Assembly: GCF_002850255.1 (NCBI RefSeq) | Contig: NZ_CP022522.1 | Span: 3,347,125-3,411,124 of the forward strand | Reading direction: 5' to 3' | Origin: Pseudoalteromonas sp. NC201 | GTDB taxonomy: Bacteria; Pseudomonadota; Gammaproteobacteria; Enterobacterales; Alteromonadaceae | Length of the DNA: 64,000 nt | Shown: positions 38,411 through 48,643 of the stretch, piece by piece | Layout: every line of letters starts with the position of its first letter | Position numbering within the stretch: position 1 is the first letter of the stretch | Program-made: the position numbers and the translations under genes | The notes under the pieces: model-generated | What the model was told of the DNA's origin: nothing | What the model saw: only the letters and a program-made list of their open reading frames with translations | The model's database searches: none

Positions 38411-40000
38411 TCAACGGTGGGCACGGTTTAATTTGCGAATAAACTGCTCGACGAGCACTTCTTGGTTTTCTAAAGCCTGCTCTGTATTTTTCATCGTTTC
38501 ATGCGTCTTGCGCGCACTTTTCATAGACTCATCCGCAAGACCTGAAATTGTCACTGCATTTGCGTTCAGCTCATTAGAAACACTCGACATCTCTTCTGTC
38601 GATGTCGCAATTTGATAGTTCAAACCTGATATTTCATTTACTATTGTGTTGATCGTTTCAAGGCTCACTTTAGTGCCTTCTGCCTTTACTACACATTCAG
38701 AAGAACGCTCTACTCCACTTTGAATTGCAGTAACTGCCCTCTCTGCTCGTTGCCTCAGATCGGCAATAATACCATTAATCTCGGTTGTCGAATCTTGTGT
38801 CCTTTGCGCAAGCGCCCTTACCTCATCAGCAACAACCGCAAACCCTCTGCCTTGTTCACCTGCACGTGCAGCCTCGATAGCAGCATTTAAAGCGAGTAAG
38901 TTGGTTTGCTCGGAGATCCCACGGATCACATCAACAACCCCTTCGATGTTAACCGTTTGCGCATTAAGATCTTCTATGTCTTTTTGAGTGCGAGATAGCT
39001 CTTCCGATAAAGCATAATTATTCTCCATATTGTCATCAACGGCTTTGTTGCCTCTCACAACGGATTCAAGCGCCGCTTCGGATTGCTGCGCTGCATTGTT
39101 AGTATTAGAGGCTATTTCACCAATCGAAACAGACATCTGATTAATTGCTGTTGCTAAGGAGCCGGTTTGCGCTTGCTGTCGATTTAAAATATCAGAACTC
39201 GTTTTGCATTCTTGCATCGTTTTGGTTGCGTATTCTGAAACGGTGGCACTAGCATCTTTAACACGCCCAAGCACAGCCCGAAGCTCGGATTCTCTAGCGA
39301 GTAAAGCAAGCTCTATAGATGCAACATCATTAACCTTATTGAGATACACTTTTTGCATCAGAGGGTTATCGTATACTTTTTTTGCTTTTTCGCTGAGCGA
39401 CCGCACTGGAGCAAGGCGAGAATAAGTAATAAATAAAACAGCAAGAGTAAGTAGAGTTTCAGCGAGGTAATTCCAAGGTGATGATAAAGCTGAGATCAAC
39501 ATGGTTAAGGCATAGAAAACAATTATTATTGCCATCATTTGAGCTGACAAAGACCAAGAAGCTCGAGTAAATTTACTTGGTGATACACCATTATTTAAAT
39601 CTGCGTAGATTTCCTCTGCACGGTTAACGACCTCCCGGCTCGGCTTTGTCCTTACCGATTGATATTCGACAGTCTTACCTGATGCATCTTTAATAGGAGT
39701 AACAAAAGCATTAACCCAATAGTGATCGCCATTCTTGCAGCGGTTTTTAACCATTCCCATCCAAGGTTTACCCGTTTCGATATAATCCCATAGGTTCTTG
39801 AAAGCGGCTTTAGGCATTGTTGGATGCCTAACGATATTATGGGGCTTCCCCTCTAACTCACTAAGTGAAAACCCTGCAACTTCACAAAACTGCGAATTCG
39901 CATACTTTATCTGACCTTTTACGTTTGTCGTTGAAAGTAGATTGTAAGAACTTGGATAATCATTCTCTTTTCCTGTGTAATCAGCTCTACCTTTTGTCAT
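38411..40000 (-). CDS. Aer-type methyl-accepting chemotaxis protein with PAS domain
   Basis: 529 residues. The N-terminal PAS domain (about 20-120) has the Aer-like run [20 protein letters not shown] and [14 protein letters not shown] short hydrophobic pair at about 150-195 anchors the protein without a real periplasmic domain. The C-terminal half is a chemoreceptor signalling domain with the hairpin tip [20 protein letters not shown]. Aer senses redox state through PAS-bound FAD and directs aerotaxis. FAD binding is inferred from similarity. Confidence 0.88.
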   Translation of the reverse strand: MTKGRADYTGKENDYPSSYNLLSTTNVKGQIKYANSQFCEVAGFSLSELEGKPHNIVRHPTMPKAAFKNLWDYIETGKPWMGMVKNRCKNGDHYWVNAFVTPIKDASGKTVEYQSVRTKPSREVVNRAEEIYADLNNGVSPSKFTRASWSLSAQMMAIIIVFYALTMLISALSSPWNYLAETLLTLAVLFITYSRLAPVRSLSEKAKKVYDNPLMQKVYLNKVNDVASIELALLARESELRAVLGRVKDASATVSEYATKTMQECKTSSDILNRQQAQTGSLATAINQMSVSIGEIASNTNNAAQQSEAALESVVRGNKAVDDNMENNYALSEELSRTQKDIEDLNAQTVNIEGVVDVIRGISEQTNLLALNAAIEAARAGEQGRGFAVVADEVRALAQRTQDSTTEINGIIADLRQRAERAVTAIQSGVERSSECVVKAEGTKVSLETINTIVNEISGLNYQIATSTEEMSSVSNELNANAVTISGLADESMKSARKTHETMKNTEQALENQEVLVEQFIRKLNRAHR

Positions 40001-40331
40001 AGCTCGCTCTCGATTAAAAAGGGCAATAGATAATAAATTATTACTTTCTTAAAAACCGTAAGAGATTTCACCGAAAGACTGATTGAGATCATAGTGAAAT
40101 ATGATTTGATACCAATATGCTTATTTAAGTGCTCTATTTTGAGGCGAGAAAATCTTGCCTTATTATCATCAGATTTACTCTTTTAAAGTGAGCAAGTACT
40201 AAGGAAAATTGGTATGAATACTTAACGAACAACAGAAAGTTAATATAAAAACTAGCAGAATTCTGAACTTAAACAACAATGAAAGGAAAATATGAACATT
40301 TTTATGATGAGAGTAGAATACAGAAAGTAAG
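40001..40331. other. Intergenic region with a possible small inverted-repeat element
   Basis: 331 bases without a gene. An inverted pair ATACCAAT (40109-40116) and ATTGGTAT (40208-40215) bounds a 107-bp AT-rich segment. The rest holds the promoter of the chemoreceptor and the downstream end of the tRNA-Glu operon; no clear terminator is visible. Confidence 0.4.
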
Positions 40332-40407
40332 TGGCGTCCCCTAGGGGATTCGAACCCCTGTTACCGCCGTGAAAGGGCGGTGTCCTAGGCCTCTAGACGA
40401 AGGGGAC
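40332..40407 (-). tRNA. tRNA-Glu(TTC), copy 1
   Basis: 76 bases including encoded CCA. It folds as a cloverleaf with anticodon loop CTTTCAC and T-loop GGTTCGAATCC. Last of six identical copies in the minus-strand operon that begins with tRNA-Ala. Confidence 0.97.
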
Positions 40408-40506
40408 GCAGAATTTTTTGCAAATCTCAGACTTGCTATTTCTGTGTCACTAGGACTTTATTTAGCTGTTTATTCTCTTGCTAACCGAGTTACTTACCAA
40501 AGTAAG

Positions 40507-40582
40507 TGGCGTCCCCTAGGGGATTCGAACCCCTGTTACCGCCGTGAAAGGGCGGTGTCCTAGGCCTCTAGACGAAGGGGAC
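40507..40582 (-). tRNA. tRNA-Glu(TTC), copy 2
   Basis: Same 76-base sequence as copy 1. The 99-base spacer toward copy 1 is the long type. Confidence 0.97.
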
Positions 40583-40651
40583 ACAGATGTGTCACTAGGA
40601 CTTGATTTAGCTGTTTATTCTCTCGCTAACCGAGTTACCTACCAAAGTAAG

Positions 40652-40727
40652 TGGCGTCCCCTAGGGGATTCGAACCCCTGTTACCGCCGTGAAAGGGCGG
40701 TGTCCTAGGCCTCTAGACGAAGGGGAC
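40652..40727 (-). tRNA. tRNA-Glu(TTC), copy 3
   Basis: Identical copy. The spacer toward copy 2 is the 69-base short type. Confidence 0.97.
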
Positions 40728-40796
40728 ACAGATGTGTCACTAGGACTTGATTTAGCGGTTTATACTCTTGCTAACCGAGTTACTTATCAAAGTAAG

Positions 40797-40872
40797 TGGC
40801 GTCCCCTAGGGGATTCGAACCCCTGTTACCGCCGTGAAAGGGCGGTGTCCTAGGCCTCTAGACGAAGGGGAC
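40797..40872 (-). tRNA. tRNA-Glu(TTC), copy 4
   Basis: Identical copy. The spacer toward copy 3 is the 69-base short type. Confidence 0.97.
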
Positions 40873-40971
40873 GCAGAATTTTTTGCAAATCACAGACTTG
40901 CTATTTCTGTGTCACTAGGACTTGATTTAGCGGTTTATACTCTTGCTAACTGAGTTACTTACTAAAGTAAG

Positions 40972-41047
40972 TGGCGTCCCCTAGGGGATTCGAACCCCTG
41001 TTACCGCCGTGAAAGGGCGGTGTCCTAGGCCTCTAGACGAAGGGGAC
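40972..41047 (-). tRNA. tRNA-Glu(TTC), copy 5
   Basis: Identical copy. The spacer toward copy 4 is the 99-base long type. Confidence 0.97.
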
Positions 41048-41146
41048 GCAGAATTTTTTGCAAATCACAGACTTGCTATTTCTGTGTCACTAGGACTTGA
41101 TTTAGCGGTTTATACTCTTGCTAACCGAGTTACCTACCGAAGTAAG

Positions 41147-41222
41147 TGGCGTCCCCTAGGGGATTCGAACCCCTGTTACCGCCGTGAAAGGGCGGTGTCC
41201 TAGGCCTCTAGACGAAGGGGAC
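41147..41222 (-). tRNA. tRNA-Glu(TTC), copy 6
   Basis: Identical copy, first tRNA-Glu after tRNA-Ala in transcription order. The spacer toward copy 5 is the 99-base long type. Confidence 0.97.
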
Positions 41223-41297
41223 ACAATAACAAACAGCTTCGCACTCGAGGCGTTGCCATTTGAATTATGTACTAGGACATATGCACTAACGATAAAT

Positions 41298-41373
<76 letters not shown>

Positions 41374-41422
41374 ATAATAGTCAGACCTGAACTGCTAGCC
41401 TGTATCGCTGAGTGCGGGGCGC

Positions 41423-41451
41423 ATTCTATGCAGGAGAAAAAATAAAGTCAA
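41423..41451 (-). promoter_or_regulatory. Stable-RNA promoter of the tRNA-Ala / tRNA-Glu operon
   Basis: On the minus strand TTGACT, 17-base spacer, TAGAAT, followed at once by the GC-rich discriminator GCGCCCCGC typical of stringently controlled tRNA and rRNA promoters. Confidence 0.75.
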
Positions 41452-41831
41452 CAACTTTTATGAAAGTTTTTTCTAACTGATTCATTTTAAATCAAGAAGC
41501 GTAGAATATAACCAAATCGCTCCCCTTTGCAAGCCTAACACCTTGAATTGGATTATTTATTACACAATTTAAAACGCATAGTTACCGAACCTCTGCCTTT
41601 TTGTTTTAAATCCAATTAGGCCAGAGTGATTTACGGCTCTTTTCTTATTCCGCATGGTATCCTACCCTGCTTAATTTCGCGCTATAACATGCAAAGCACA
41701 GCAACTTACTTTCCCCCAAAATAAGATGATTCTAGGACCAAAAATATAAGCCCCCTCACCTCTTCTATAATGAAGAGCTTAAAGCGTTGAGCATAAAAAC
41801 ATCATACAGCATAGTTTTTTAAAGTTAAGTG

Positions 41832-41859
41832 TTGACTCTTTTCAAACTAAACCTATAAT
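41832..41859 (+). promoter_or_regulatory. Stable-RNA promoter of the tRNA-Val operon
   Basis: TTGACT, 16-base spacer, TATAAT, then ACCGCCCC, a GC-rich discriminator. It lies 36 bases before the first tRNA-Val. Confidence 0.75.
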
Positions 41860-41894
41860 ACCGCCCCACAACGGCAGACGTTGTAATACAATTT

Positions 41895-41970
41895 GGGTTG
41901 TTAGCTCAGTTGGGAGAGCATCGCCCTTACAAGGCGAGGGTCACTGGTTCAAGTCCAGTACAACCCACCA
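41895..41970 (+). tRNA. tRNA-Val(TAC), copy 1
   Basis: 76 bases with encoded CCA. The anticodon arm TCGCC-CTTACAA-GGCGA gives TAC. Followed by the 65-base spacer type A. Confidence 0.97.
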
Positions 41971-42035
41971 CTTCTACTCTTAGATTAGAATTGGACATTA
42001 AACTCGATTCAAGAGTATAAATTGAAACACAATTT

Positions 42036-42111
42036 GGGTTGTTAGCTCAGTTGGGAGAGCATCGCCCTTACAAGGCGAGGGTCACTGGTTCAAGTCCAGT
42101 ACAACCCACCA
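42036..42111 (+). tRNA. tRNA-Val(TAC), copy 2
   Basis: Identical to copy 1. Followed by spacer type B, which contains a tRNA-Val 3'-half fragment. Confidence 0.97.
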
Positions 42112-42138
42112 CTTTATTCTTTATTAGATAGAGTGGTT

Positions 42139-42204
42139 GATGCAAAGCATCGCACTAAGCCTGAGCAAGGCGAGGGTCACTGGTTTAAGTCCAGTACAAC
42201 CCAC
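42139..42204 (+). pseudogene. Truncated tRNA-Val fragment a
   Basis: Shares CAAGGCGAGGGTCACTGG, then TTTAAGTCCAGTACAACCCA, with the 3' half of the intact tRNA-Val (one T-loop change, C to T). The 5' half is replaced by GATGCAAAGCATCGCACTAA, so it cannot fold as a tRNA. The end is CACT rather than CACCA. Confidence 0.8.
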
Positions 42205-42242
42205 TATAACTCTGTTCAAGAGTATAAATTGAAACACAATTT

Positions 42243-42318
42243 GGGTTGTTAGCTCAGTTGGGAGAGCATCGCCCTTACAAGGCGAGGGTCACTGGTTCAA
42301 GTCCAGTACAACCCACCA
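42243..42318 (+). tRNA. tRNA-Val(TAC), copy 3
   Basis: Identical copy, followed by spacer type A. Confidence 0.97.
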
Positions 42319-42383
42319 CTTCTACTCTTAGATTAGAATTGGACATTAAACTCTATTCAAGAGTATAAATTGAAACACAATTT

Positions 42384-42459
42384 GGGTTGTTAGCTCAGTT
42401 GGGAGAGCATCGCCCTTACAAGGCGAGGGTCACTGGTTCAAGTCCAGTACAACCCACCA
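42384..42459 (+). tRNA. tRNA-Val(TAC), copy 4
   Basis: Identical copy, followed by spacer type A. Confidence 0.97.
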
Positions 42460-42524
42460 CTTCTACTCTTAGATTAGAATTGGACATTAAACTCGATTCA
42501 AGAGTATAAATTGAAATATAATTT

Positions 42525-42600
42525 GGGTTGTTAGCTCAGTTGGGAGAGCATCGCCCTTACAAGGCGAGGGTCACTGGTTCAAGTCCAGTACAACCCACCA
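42525..42600 (+). tRNA. tRNA-Val(TAC), copy 5
   Basis: Identical copy, followed by spacer type B with fragment b. Confidence 0.97.
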
Positions 42601-42627
42601 CTTTATTCTTTATTAGATAGAGTGGTC

Positions 42628-42695
42628 GATGCAAAGCATCGCACTAAGCCTGTTCAAGGCAAGGGTCACTGGTTTAAGTCCAGTACAACCCACCA
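42628..42695 (+). pseudogene. Truncated tRNA-Val fragment b
   Basis: Same structure as fragment a, with one more change (GGCAAGG for GGCGAGG) but retaining the CACCA end. Confidence 0.8.
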
Positions 42696-42731
42696 TCACT
42701 CTATTCAAGAGTATAAATTGAAACACAATTT

Positions 42732-42807
42732 GGGTTGTTAGCTCAGTTGGGAGAGCATCGCCCTTACAAGGCGAGGGTCACTGGTTCAAGTCCAGTACAA
42801 CCCACCA
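42732..42807 (+). tRNA. tRNA-Val(TAC), copy 6
   Basis: Identical copy, last intact tRNA of the array, followed by fragment c. Confidence 0.97.
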
Positions 42808-43201
42808 CTTTATTTTCTAGATAGAGTGGCCGATACAAAACATCACGCTAAGTCTAAGCAAGGCTAAAACTACAACTTTAAATCTAGTACAAGACACTTT
42901 TTCACTTTATTTATAGTCATTGTTACTTTTCACATACTCAAACAGCACATCAAACTGAATAAACTTAAACCTGCCATAAAGTCCATAGAAACAACCTCGT
43001 TTTTCTCATTTACTAACTAATTAGATACTCTACCCAGCCTCCCAAATTTTGCTTATACCCTTAACTATTTTGACACTAACCTCAGTAAATAGTTGGGATA
43101 AGCTAAATAGACTAACCTACTAAAAATGAGTTAATTTTTGTTTTCAAAACTACACCTAAGTACTAGACTAGAAGCAAAGCCATTGTCTAAAAATTGTTTC
43201 T
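42808..43201. other. Intergenic region after the tRNA-Val array
   Basis: 394 bases. The first 90 hold spacer remnant and fragment c; the rest is AT-rich and presumably contains the promoter of the TPR response regulator. No clear operon terminator is seen. Confidence 0.5.
42832..42897 (+). pseudogene. Strongly decayed tRNA-Val fragment c
   Basis: GATACAAAACATCACGCTAA and later TCTAGTACAAGAC align base for base with fragments a and b but carry many substitutions, mostly transitions. It is the oldest-looking member of the series. Confidence 0.65.
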
Positions 43202-44833
43202 ATGTCAGCTCCATCTATTCAAAATGCCAAAATGTTAATCGTTGAAGATCAACCATTAGCATTGAGCTATATGAAACAATCTTTAGAACAGTTAGATTTC
43301 AGAAATTTAAAATTTGCAGAAAGTGCAGACAGTGCAAAAGAGCTTTGCACTATCAATAAGTTTGATCTCATCGTATGCTCTTTTGGTTTAGCAAAAAAGC
43401 AAAATGGCTATCAATTTTATGAAGAGTTACGGTCCAAACAGTTAATTCGCTCAAGTACCGCTTTTATTTTTATTTCTTCTGAAACTAGCCCCGAGTTAGT
43501 CCATAGTATTATCGAACTCCAACCCGATGACTTTTTAGTTAAGCCCTTTTCAATAAAAGAACTACAAAACCGTATAGAACGAGTTTTAAAGCGTAAACAG
43601 GCTTTAAGGCATATAAACTTGCTTGTAGACGATAAGAACTATTCAAAGGCCTTAAAAGCGCTAGATCTAGAACTAGACAACAAAGATCATAACTACACTT
43701 CCCTACTCCTAAAGCTAAAAGGAGAACTTCTACTCAGACTCAATCAATTAGAAGAAGCAAAGTCTTTTTACAAGTCGGTTTTGGCTCTGCAAAAGTTTAC
43801 ATGGGCAAAGCTAGGCTTGGTCGAGGCGCTCATTACCAACAATGAAGATGTTATCGCTCAGAAGATGTTGAAAACCTTAATAGAGCGACCGGAAACTCGT
43901 CTTCCTGCGCTCGATTTATTGAGCAAACTCGAAATAAAACTAAACCAATATGAGAATGCCCAACAATTGTTAGAGCAAGCAATTGAGATGGCACCCAGAA
44001 ACATAAATAGGCAACAGTCACTTGGTCGAGTTGCGCAAATTAATCACGACTATGAAGCCAGCTATAAAGCGCATAAAGATATAGCAAGTTTCGCGCGCTA
44101 CTCGATCCATGACAAACCAGAAGTGTATTTGAACGCCGCACGAGCAGGAATAGACTTTGCCTTGAGTACCGATCAATCAGACCAAGTTACTCGTCTCACA
44201 AGGCAAACGCAACAATACCTGAGTGATTTAAAACAGCAATTTCCAAACGCACAAACCCAAGCGCAAATCGATGTCCTCAACGCCCGCGTCCATTACCTAA
44301 AAGATGAGCATAAAAAAGCGAAACAACTGCTAGAACAGTTAGAAGATGAACCCGTTATTCGCTCGGTAGATTCCACTTTAGACAAAGCAAAAGCACTACA
44401 TGAGGTGGGGTTAAACCACAAAGCTCAGGAGCTATTTAGTCAAGTTATTGCACACTGTGAACGCCATAACTCAAGCGCAGATCCCATCACAATGCACTAT
44501 CTATATCAGCAGCAACAAGAGAAAAAAGAGATCACTATGGGTCCTAGAGAGCTGAATAACCATGCGGTCACACAGTTTAACAAAGGACAATATGAAACCG
44601 CTTTGGAGGCATTCACTCAAGCATTTAGAATTATGCCTAAAAACTTGGGAATAGCGCTAAATTTACTGCAATGTATGAGTGATAGTTGTGCTAAGTCAGG
44701 AAGTACTTTTAATTCCAATTTAGCAAAGCGTTGTACTACTTTGCTAAATCAGTCTGAGTTGGATAGTGAACAGCAGATCCGCTACGGTAAACTCAAAGCT
44801 AAACTAAATGAAATGAAACTCGACTTTGAGTAA
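43202..44833 (+). CDS. TPR-repeat protein with a degenerate receiver domain
   Basis: 543 residues. Residues 8-130 form a receiver-like domain with the acidic pair in IVEDQP and the Lys in FLVKPFS (Lys114), but the phospho-acceptor position holds Ser60 (FDLIVCSFGLAK). From about 140 on there are tetratricopeptide repeats, for example YENAQQLLEQAIEMAPRN and YETALEAFTQAFRIMPKN. Similar receiver-TPR proteins exist in vibrios and Alteromonadales with unclear roles. Phosphorylation is probably not the signal here. It stands alone between the tRNA array and msrB. Confidence 0.85.
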   Translation: MSAPSIQNAKMLIVEDQPLALSYMKQSLEQLDFRNLKFAESADSAKELCTINKFDLIVCSFGLAKKQNGYQFYEELRSKQLIRSSTAFIFISSETSPELVHSIIELQPDDFLVKPFSIKELQNRIERVLKRKQALRHINLLVDDKNYSKALKALDLELDNKDHNYTSLLLKLKGELLLRLNQLEEAKSFYKSVLALQKFTWAKLGLVEALITNNEDVIAQKMLKTLIERPETRLPALDLLSKLEIKLNQYENAQQLLEQAIEMAPRNINRQQSLGRVAQINHDYEASYKAHKDIASFARYSIHDKPEVYLNAARAGIDFALSTDQSDQVTRLTRQTQQYLSDLKQQFPNAQTQAQIDVLNARVHYLKDEHKKAKQLLEQLEDEPVIRSVDSTLDKAKALHEVGLNHKAQELFSQVIAHCERHNSSADPITMHYLYQQQQEKKEITMGPRELNNHAVTQFNKGQYETALEAFTQAFRIMPKNLGIALNLLQCMSDSCAKSGSTFNSNLAKRCTTLLNQSELDSEQQIRYGKLKAKLNEMKLDFE

Positions 44834-44855
44834 TCACTTGTTTATCGCAATTGAG

Positions 44856-45296
44856 CTATTTCTTTTCCATTGCGAGGGCATTAACACAATAACGCAGTCC
44901 ACTTGGCTCAGGGCCGTCGGGGAATACGTGACCTAAATGGCTATCACACACGTTACAAGTGATTTCGACGCGCGTCATTCCATGACTCTTATCGCCATGA
45001 TACGCAACCGCTTCCACTGCTGCAGGCTGTGTAAACGAGGGCCAACCAGAGCCACTATCAAACTTTTCTTCGGCATCGAATAACAACTCGCCACAGCATA
45101 CACAGTAGTATTTACCAGGTTCAAAAAGCTGACAACTTTGTGAGCTAAACGGGCGTTCAGTCCCCTTTTTCCTGGTGATCATGTAAATTTCTGGAGCAAG
45201 CTCTGATTGCCATTGCTGGTCCGATTTATCAACTCTGCGAGGAGCAACAGGATTACCATTTCTGGCAAAGTTTAGTATATCTAACCACTTTAACAT
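44856..45296 (-). CDS. msrB: Peptide-methionine (R)-S-oxide reductase
   Basis: 146 residues. Two zinc-binding CxxC pairs (YCVCCGE and CNVCDSH) and the catalytic Cys in LRYCVNALAM are present, with the substrate motif GSGWPSF. It reduces methionine-R-sulfoxide in proteins. There is no signal peptide, so it is cytosolic. It follows the DUF2919-like gene by one base, so the two are likely cotranscribed, downstream of ligA. Confidence 0.95.
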   Translation of the reverse strand: MLKWLDILNFARNGNPVAPRRVDKSDQQWQSELAPEIYMITRKKGTERPFSSQSCQLFEPGKYYCVCCGELLFDAEEKFDSGSGWPSFTQPAAVEAVAYHGDKSHGMTRVEITCNVCDSHLGHVFPDGPEPSGLRYCVNALAMEKK

Positions 45297-45297
45297 C

Positions 45298-45810
45298 TCA
45301 ATTCTCTCTCTTGTTTACTTCTGTCTTTTGCTCTTCAACAGGAAGTGGCCAATCGCCAAAAAAGCAACTTAGATAGCGGCTTTTAATTAAATATAATAGT
45401 ACCCAACTCACCAACACAATTTGTACGGCAATATAAGGAGAAAAACTATAATGAGTTTTCCCAGCTTGCAGGATCAACCACGCTAAATCGAGTACCGCTG
45501 TTAATATAAGTGGCAAACGCATATAACGCCAGACGGCAGCAAGCTTTGGAGAACTTGTTGGCCGCCTAAGAGAAAACACAACGGTTGGTATGAGCGCGAT
45601 ACAAGCGATCCCTGTCGCGACAAAAAAGTGAAACTTAGACTCAAAAAATAGCGACATCAAATCCAAGTCTGGGCGTCTCGCAAGTGCAGAAAACACCCAA
45701 ATAAGTAACGGGCGGAGCAACACAACCAGCGCTAAATTAAAAGCGATTGGCGTACGATAAACGCCATATTTATCCCAGTATTCAGGGCCGTATCGTGTTA
45801 CTGATTTCAT
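45298..45810 (-). CDS. DUF2919-like inner-membrane protein
   Basis: 170 residues with four predicted membrane segments (about 23-43, 60-80, 96-113, 123-145) and a charged C-terminal tail. The N-terminus YGPEYWDKYGVYRTPIAFN and overall size recall the DUF2919/YfeZ family. No function is known. It lies 4 bases after ligA and 1 base before msrB, an apparent ligA-DUF2919-msrB transcription unit. Family assignment is moderate confidence. Confidence 0.65.
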   Translation of the reverse strand: MKSVTRYGPEYWDKYGVYRTPIAFNLALVVLLRPLLIWVFSALARRPDLDLMSLFFESKFHFFVATGIACIALIPTVVFSLRRPTSSPKLAAVWRYMRLPLILTAVLDLAWLILQAGKTHYSFSPYIAVQIVLVSWVLLYLIKSRYLSCFFGDWPLPVEEQKTEVNKREN

Positions 45811-45814
45811 TTTA

Positions 45815-47833
<2,019 letters not shown>

Positions 47834-47848
47834 TTAAACCTCTAAACG

Positions 47849-47878
47849 TAAAAAGCCACCAGCGGATGCCAGTGGCTT
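47849..47878 (-). terminator. Terminator or attenuator between zipA and ligA
   Basis: On the minus strand AAGCCAC...GTGGCTTTTT, a 7-bp stem with a 12-base loop and a T tract, 20 bases after the zipA stop and 20 before ligA. Confidence 0.75.
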
Positions 47879-47899
47879 AAAAATAATTCTAAGTAGCGA

Positions 47900-48625
47900 T
47901 TAAGCGGCGAATTCACGCACTTTTTCAACATAACCACGCACGGCTTCAACCGTTAACGGCTCGCGGTCTTTATCAAGTACGGTTGCACCAAACTCTTCAG
48001 CTAGTTTTTTCGATGCACTGTGAAGCATATTAAATGCAGCCAAGTTATCGCCTTCACAAGGTAAGGTCATAAATAGGCTAATGCCAGCGGTGCTAAATTG
48101 TTCCATGTTATCGATATCAAACGTACCTGGGTTGTACATGTTTACCAATCTAAATAACACAGGACCGTTTCCGGACGGCTCTAAATGGCGATTGAAGAAG
48201 CCCTCATCAGAATATTTAAACCCAAGGCTTAACACGGTTGGTAATAACCTTGAACCTGCCATTTTCAGGCCTTCAGGCATGTCAACGTGAAGAATAATAA
48301 AGTCTTGTGGCTCTATCGCATTCTCTTCAAGCTCAACCTCTTCAGATCCACTGTTCTCGGTTTGCACCTCAGTTTCAGACTCTTCAGTCGCTATAATGCC
48401 CTCAGTCGCAGGCTCGTCATCCACCGCACTAAAGGTCATCTCTCCAATTTCAGGTTCGTCAGGCTCTTTATCATGATTCGGCGTTTGCTCTTTGAGTTCA
48501 TTGGGCTCCTTTTTAGACACTTTATCGCTGCTCTTCTTACGAACAGACCAAAGTCCATGTATGAGTAACCCGCCTATGACCAACGCACTGATCACGATTA
48601 ATGCCCATCTTAACTCTGTGGCCAT
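47900..48625 (-). CDS. zipA: Cell division protein ZipA
   Basis: 241 residues, shorter than the E. coli protein. Layout: N-terminal TM helix (about 7-27), an acidic Glu-rich linker (about 30-105), and the C-terminal FtsZ-binding domain beginning near DFIILHVDMPEGLKMAG and including GTFDIDNMEQFSTAGISLF. It anchors FtsZ to the inner membrane at midcell. It follows smc by 18 bases, consistent with a smc-zipA operon. Confidence 0.93.
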   Translation of the reverse strand: MATELRWALIVISALVIGGLLIHGLWSVRKKSSDKVSKKEPNELKEQTPNHDKEPDEPEIGEMTFSAVDDEPATEGIIATEESETEVQTENSGSEEVELEENAIEPQDFIILHVDMPEGLKMAGSRLLPTVLSLGFKYSDEGFFNRHLEPSGNGPVLFRLVNMYNPGTFDIDNMEQFSTAGISLFMTLPCEGDNLAAFNMLHSASKKLAEEFGATVLDKDREPLTVEAVRGYVEKVREFAA

Positions 48626-48643
48626 TGCTCACCTTTTTTGTTG

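Larger units (their letters stand above)
41374..41894. other. Divergent control region between two tRNA operons
   Basis: About 520 bases carrying the two outward-facing promoters given separately. The 380 bases between them are AT-rich with no open frame or further repeat that I can recognise. Confidence 0.6.

Noticed and set aside
40369..41203. Two 64-codon plus-strand open frames with almost the same protein
   Set aside because: They read through the antisense strand of the tRNA-Glu repeats; the similarity comes from the repeat.
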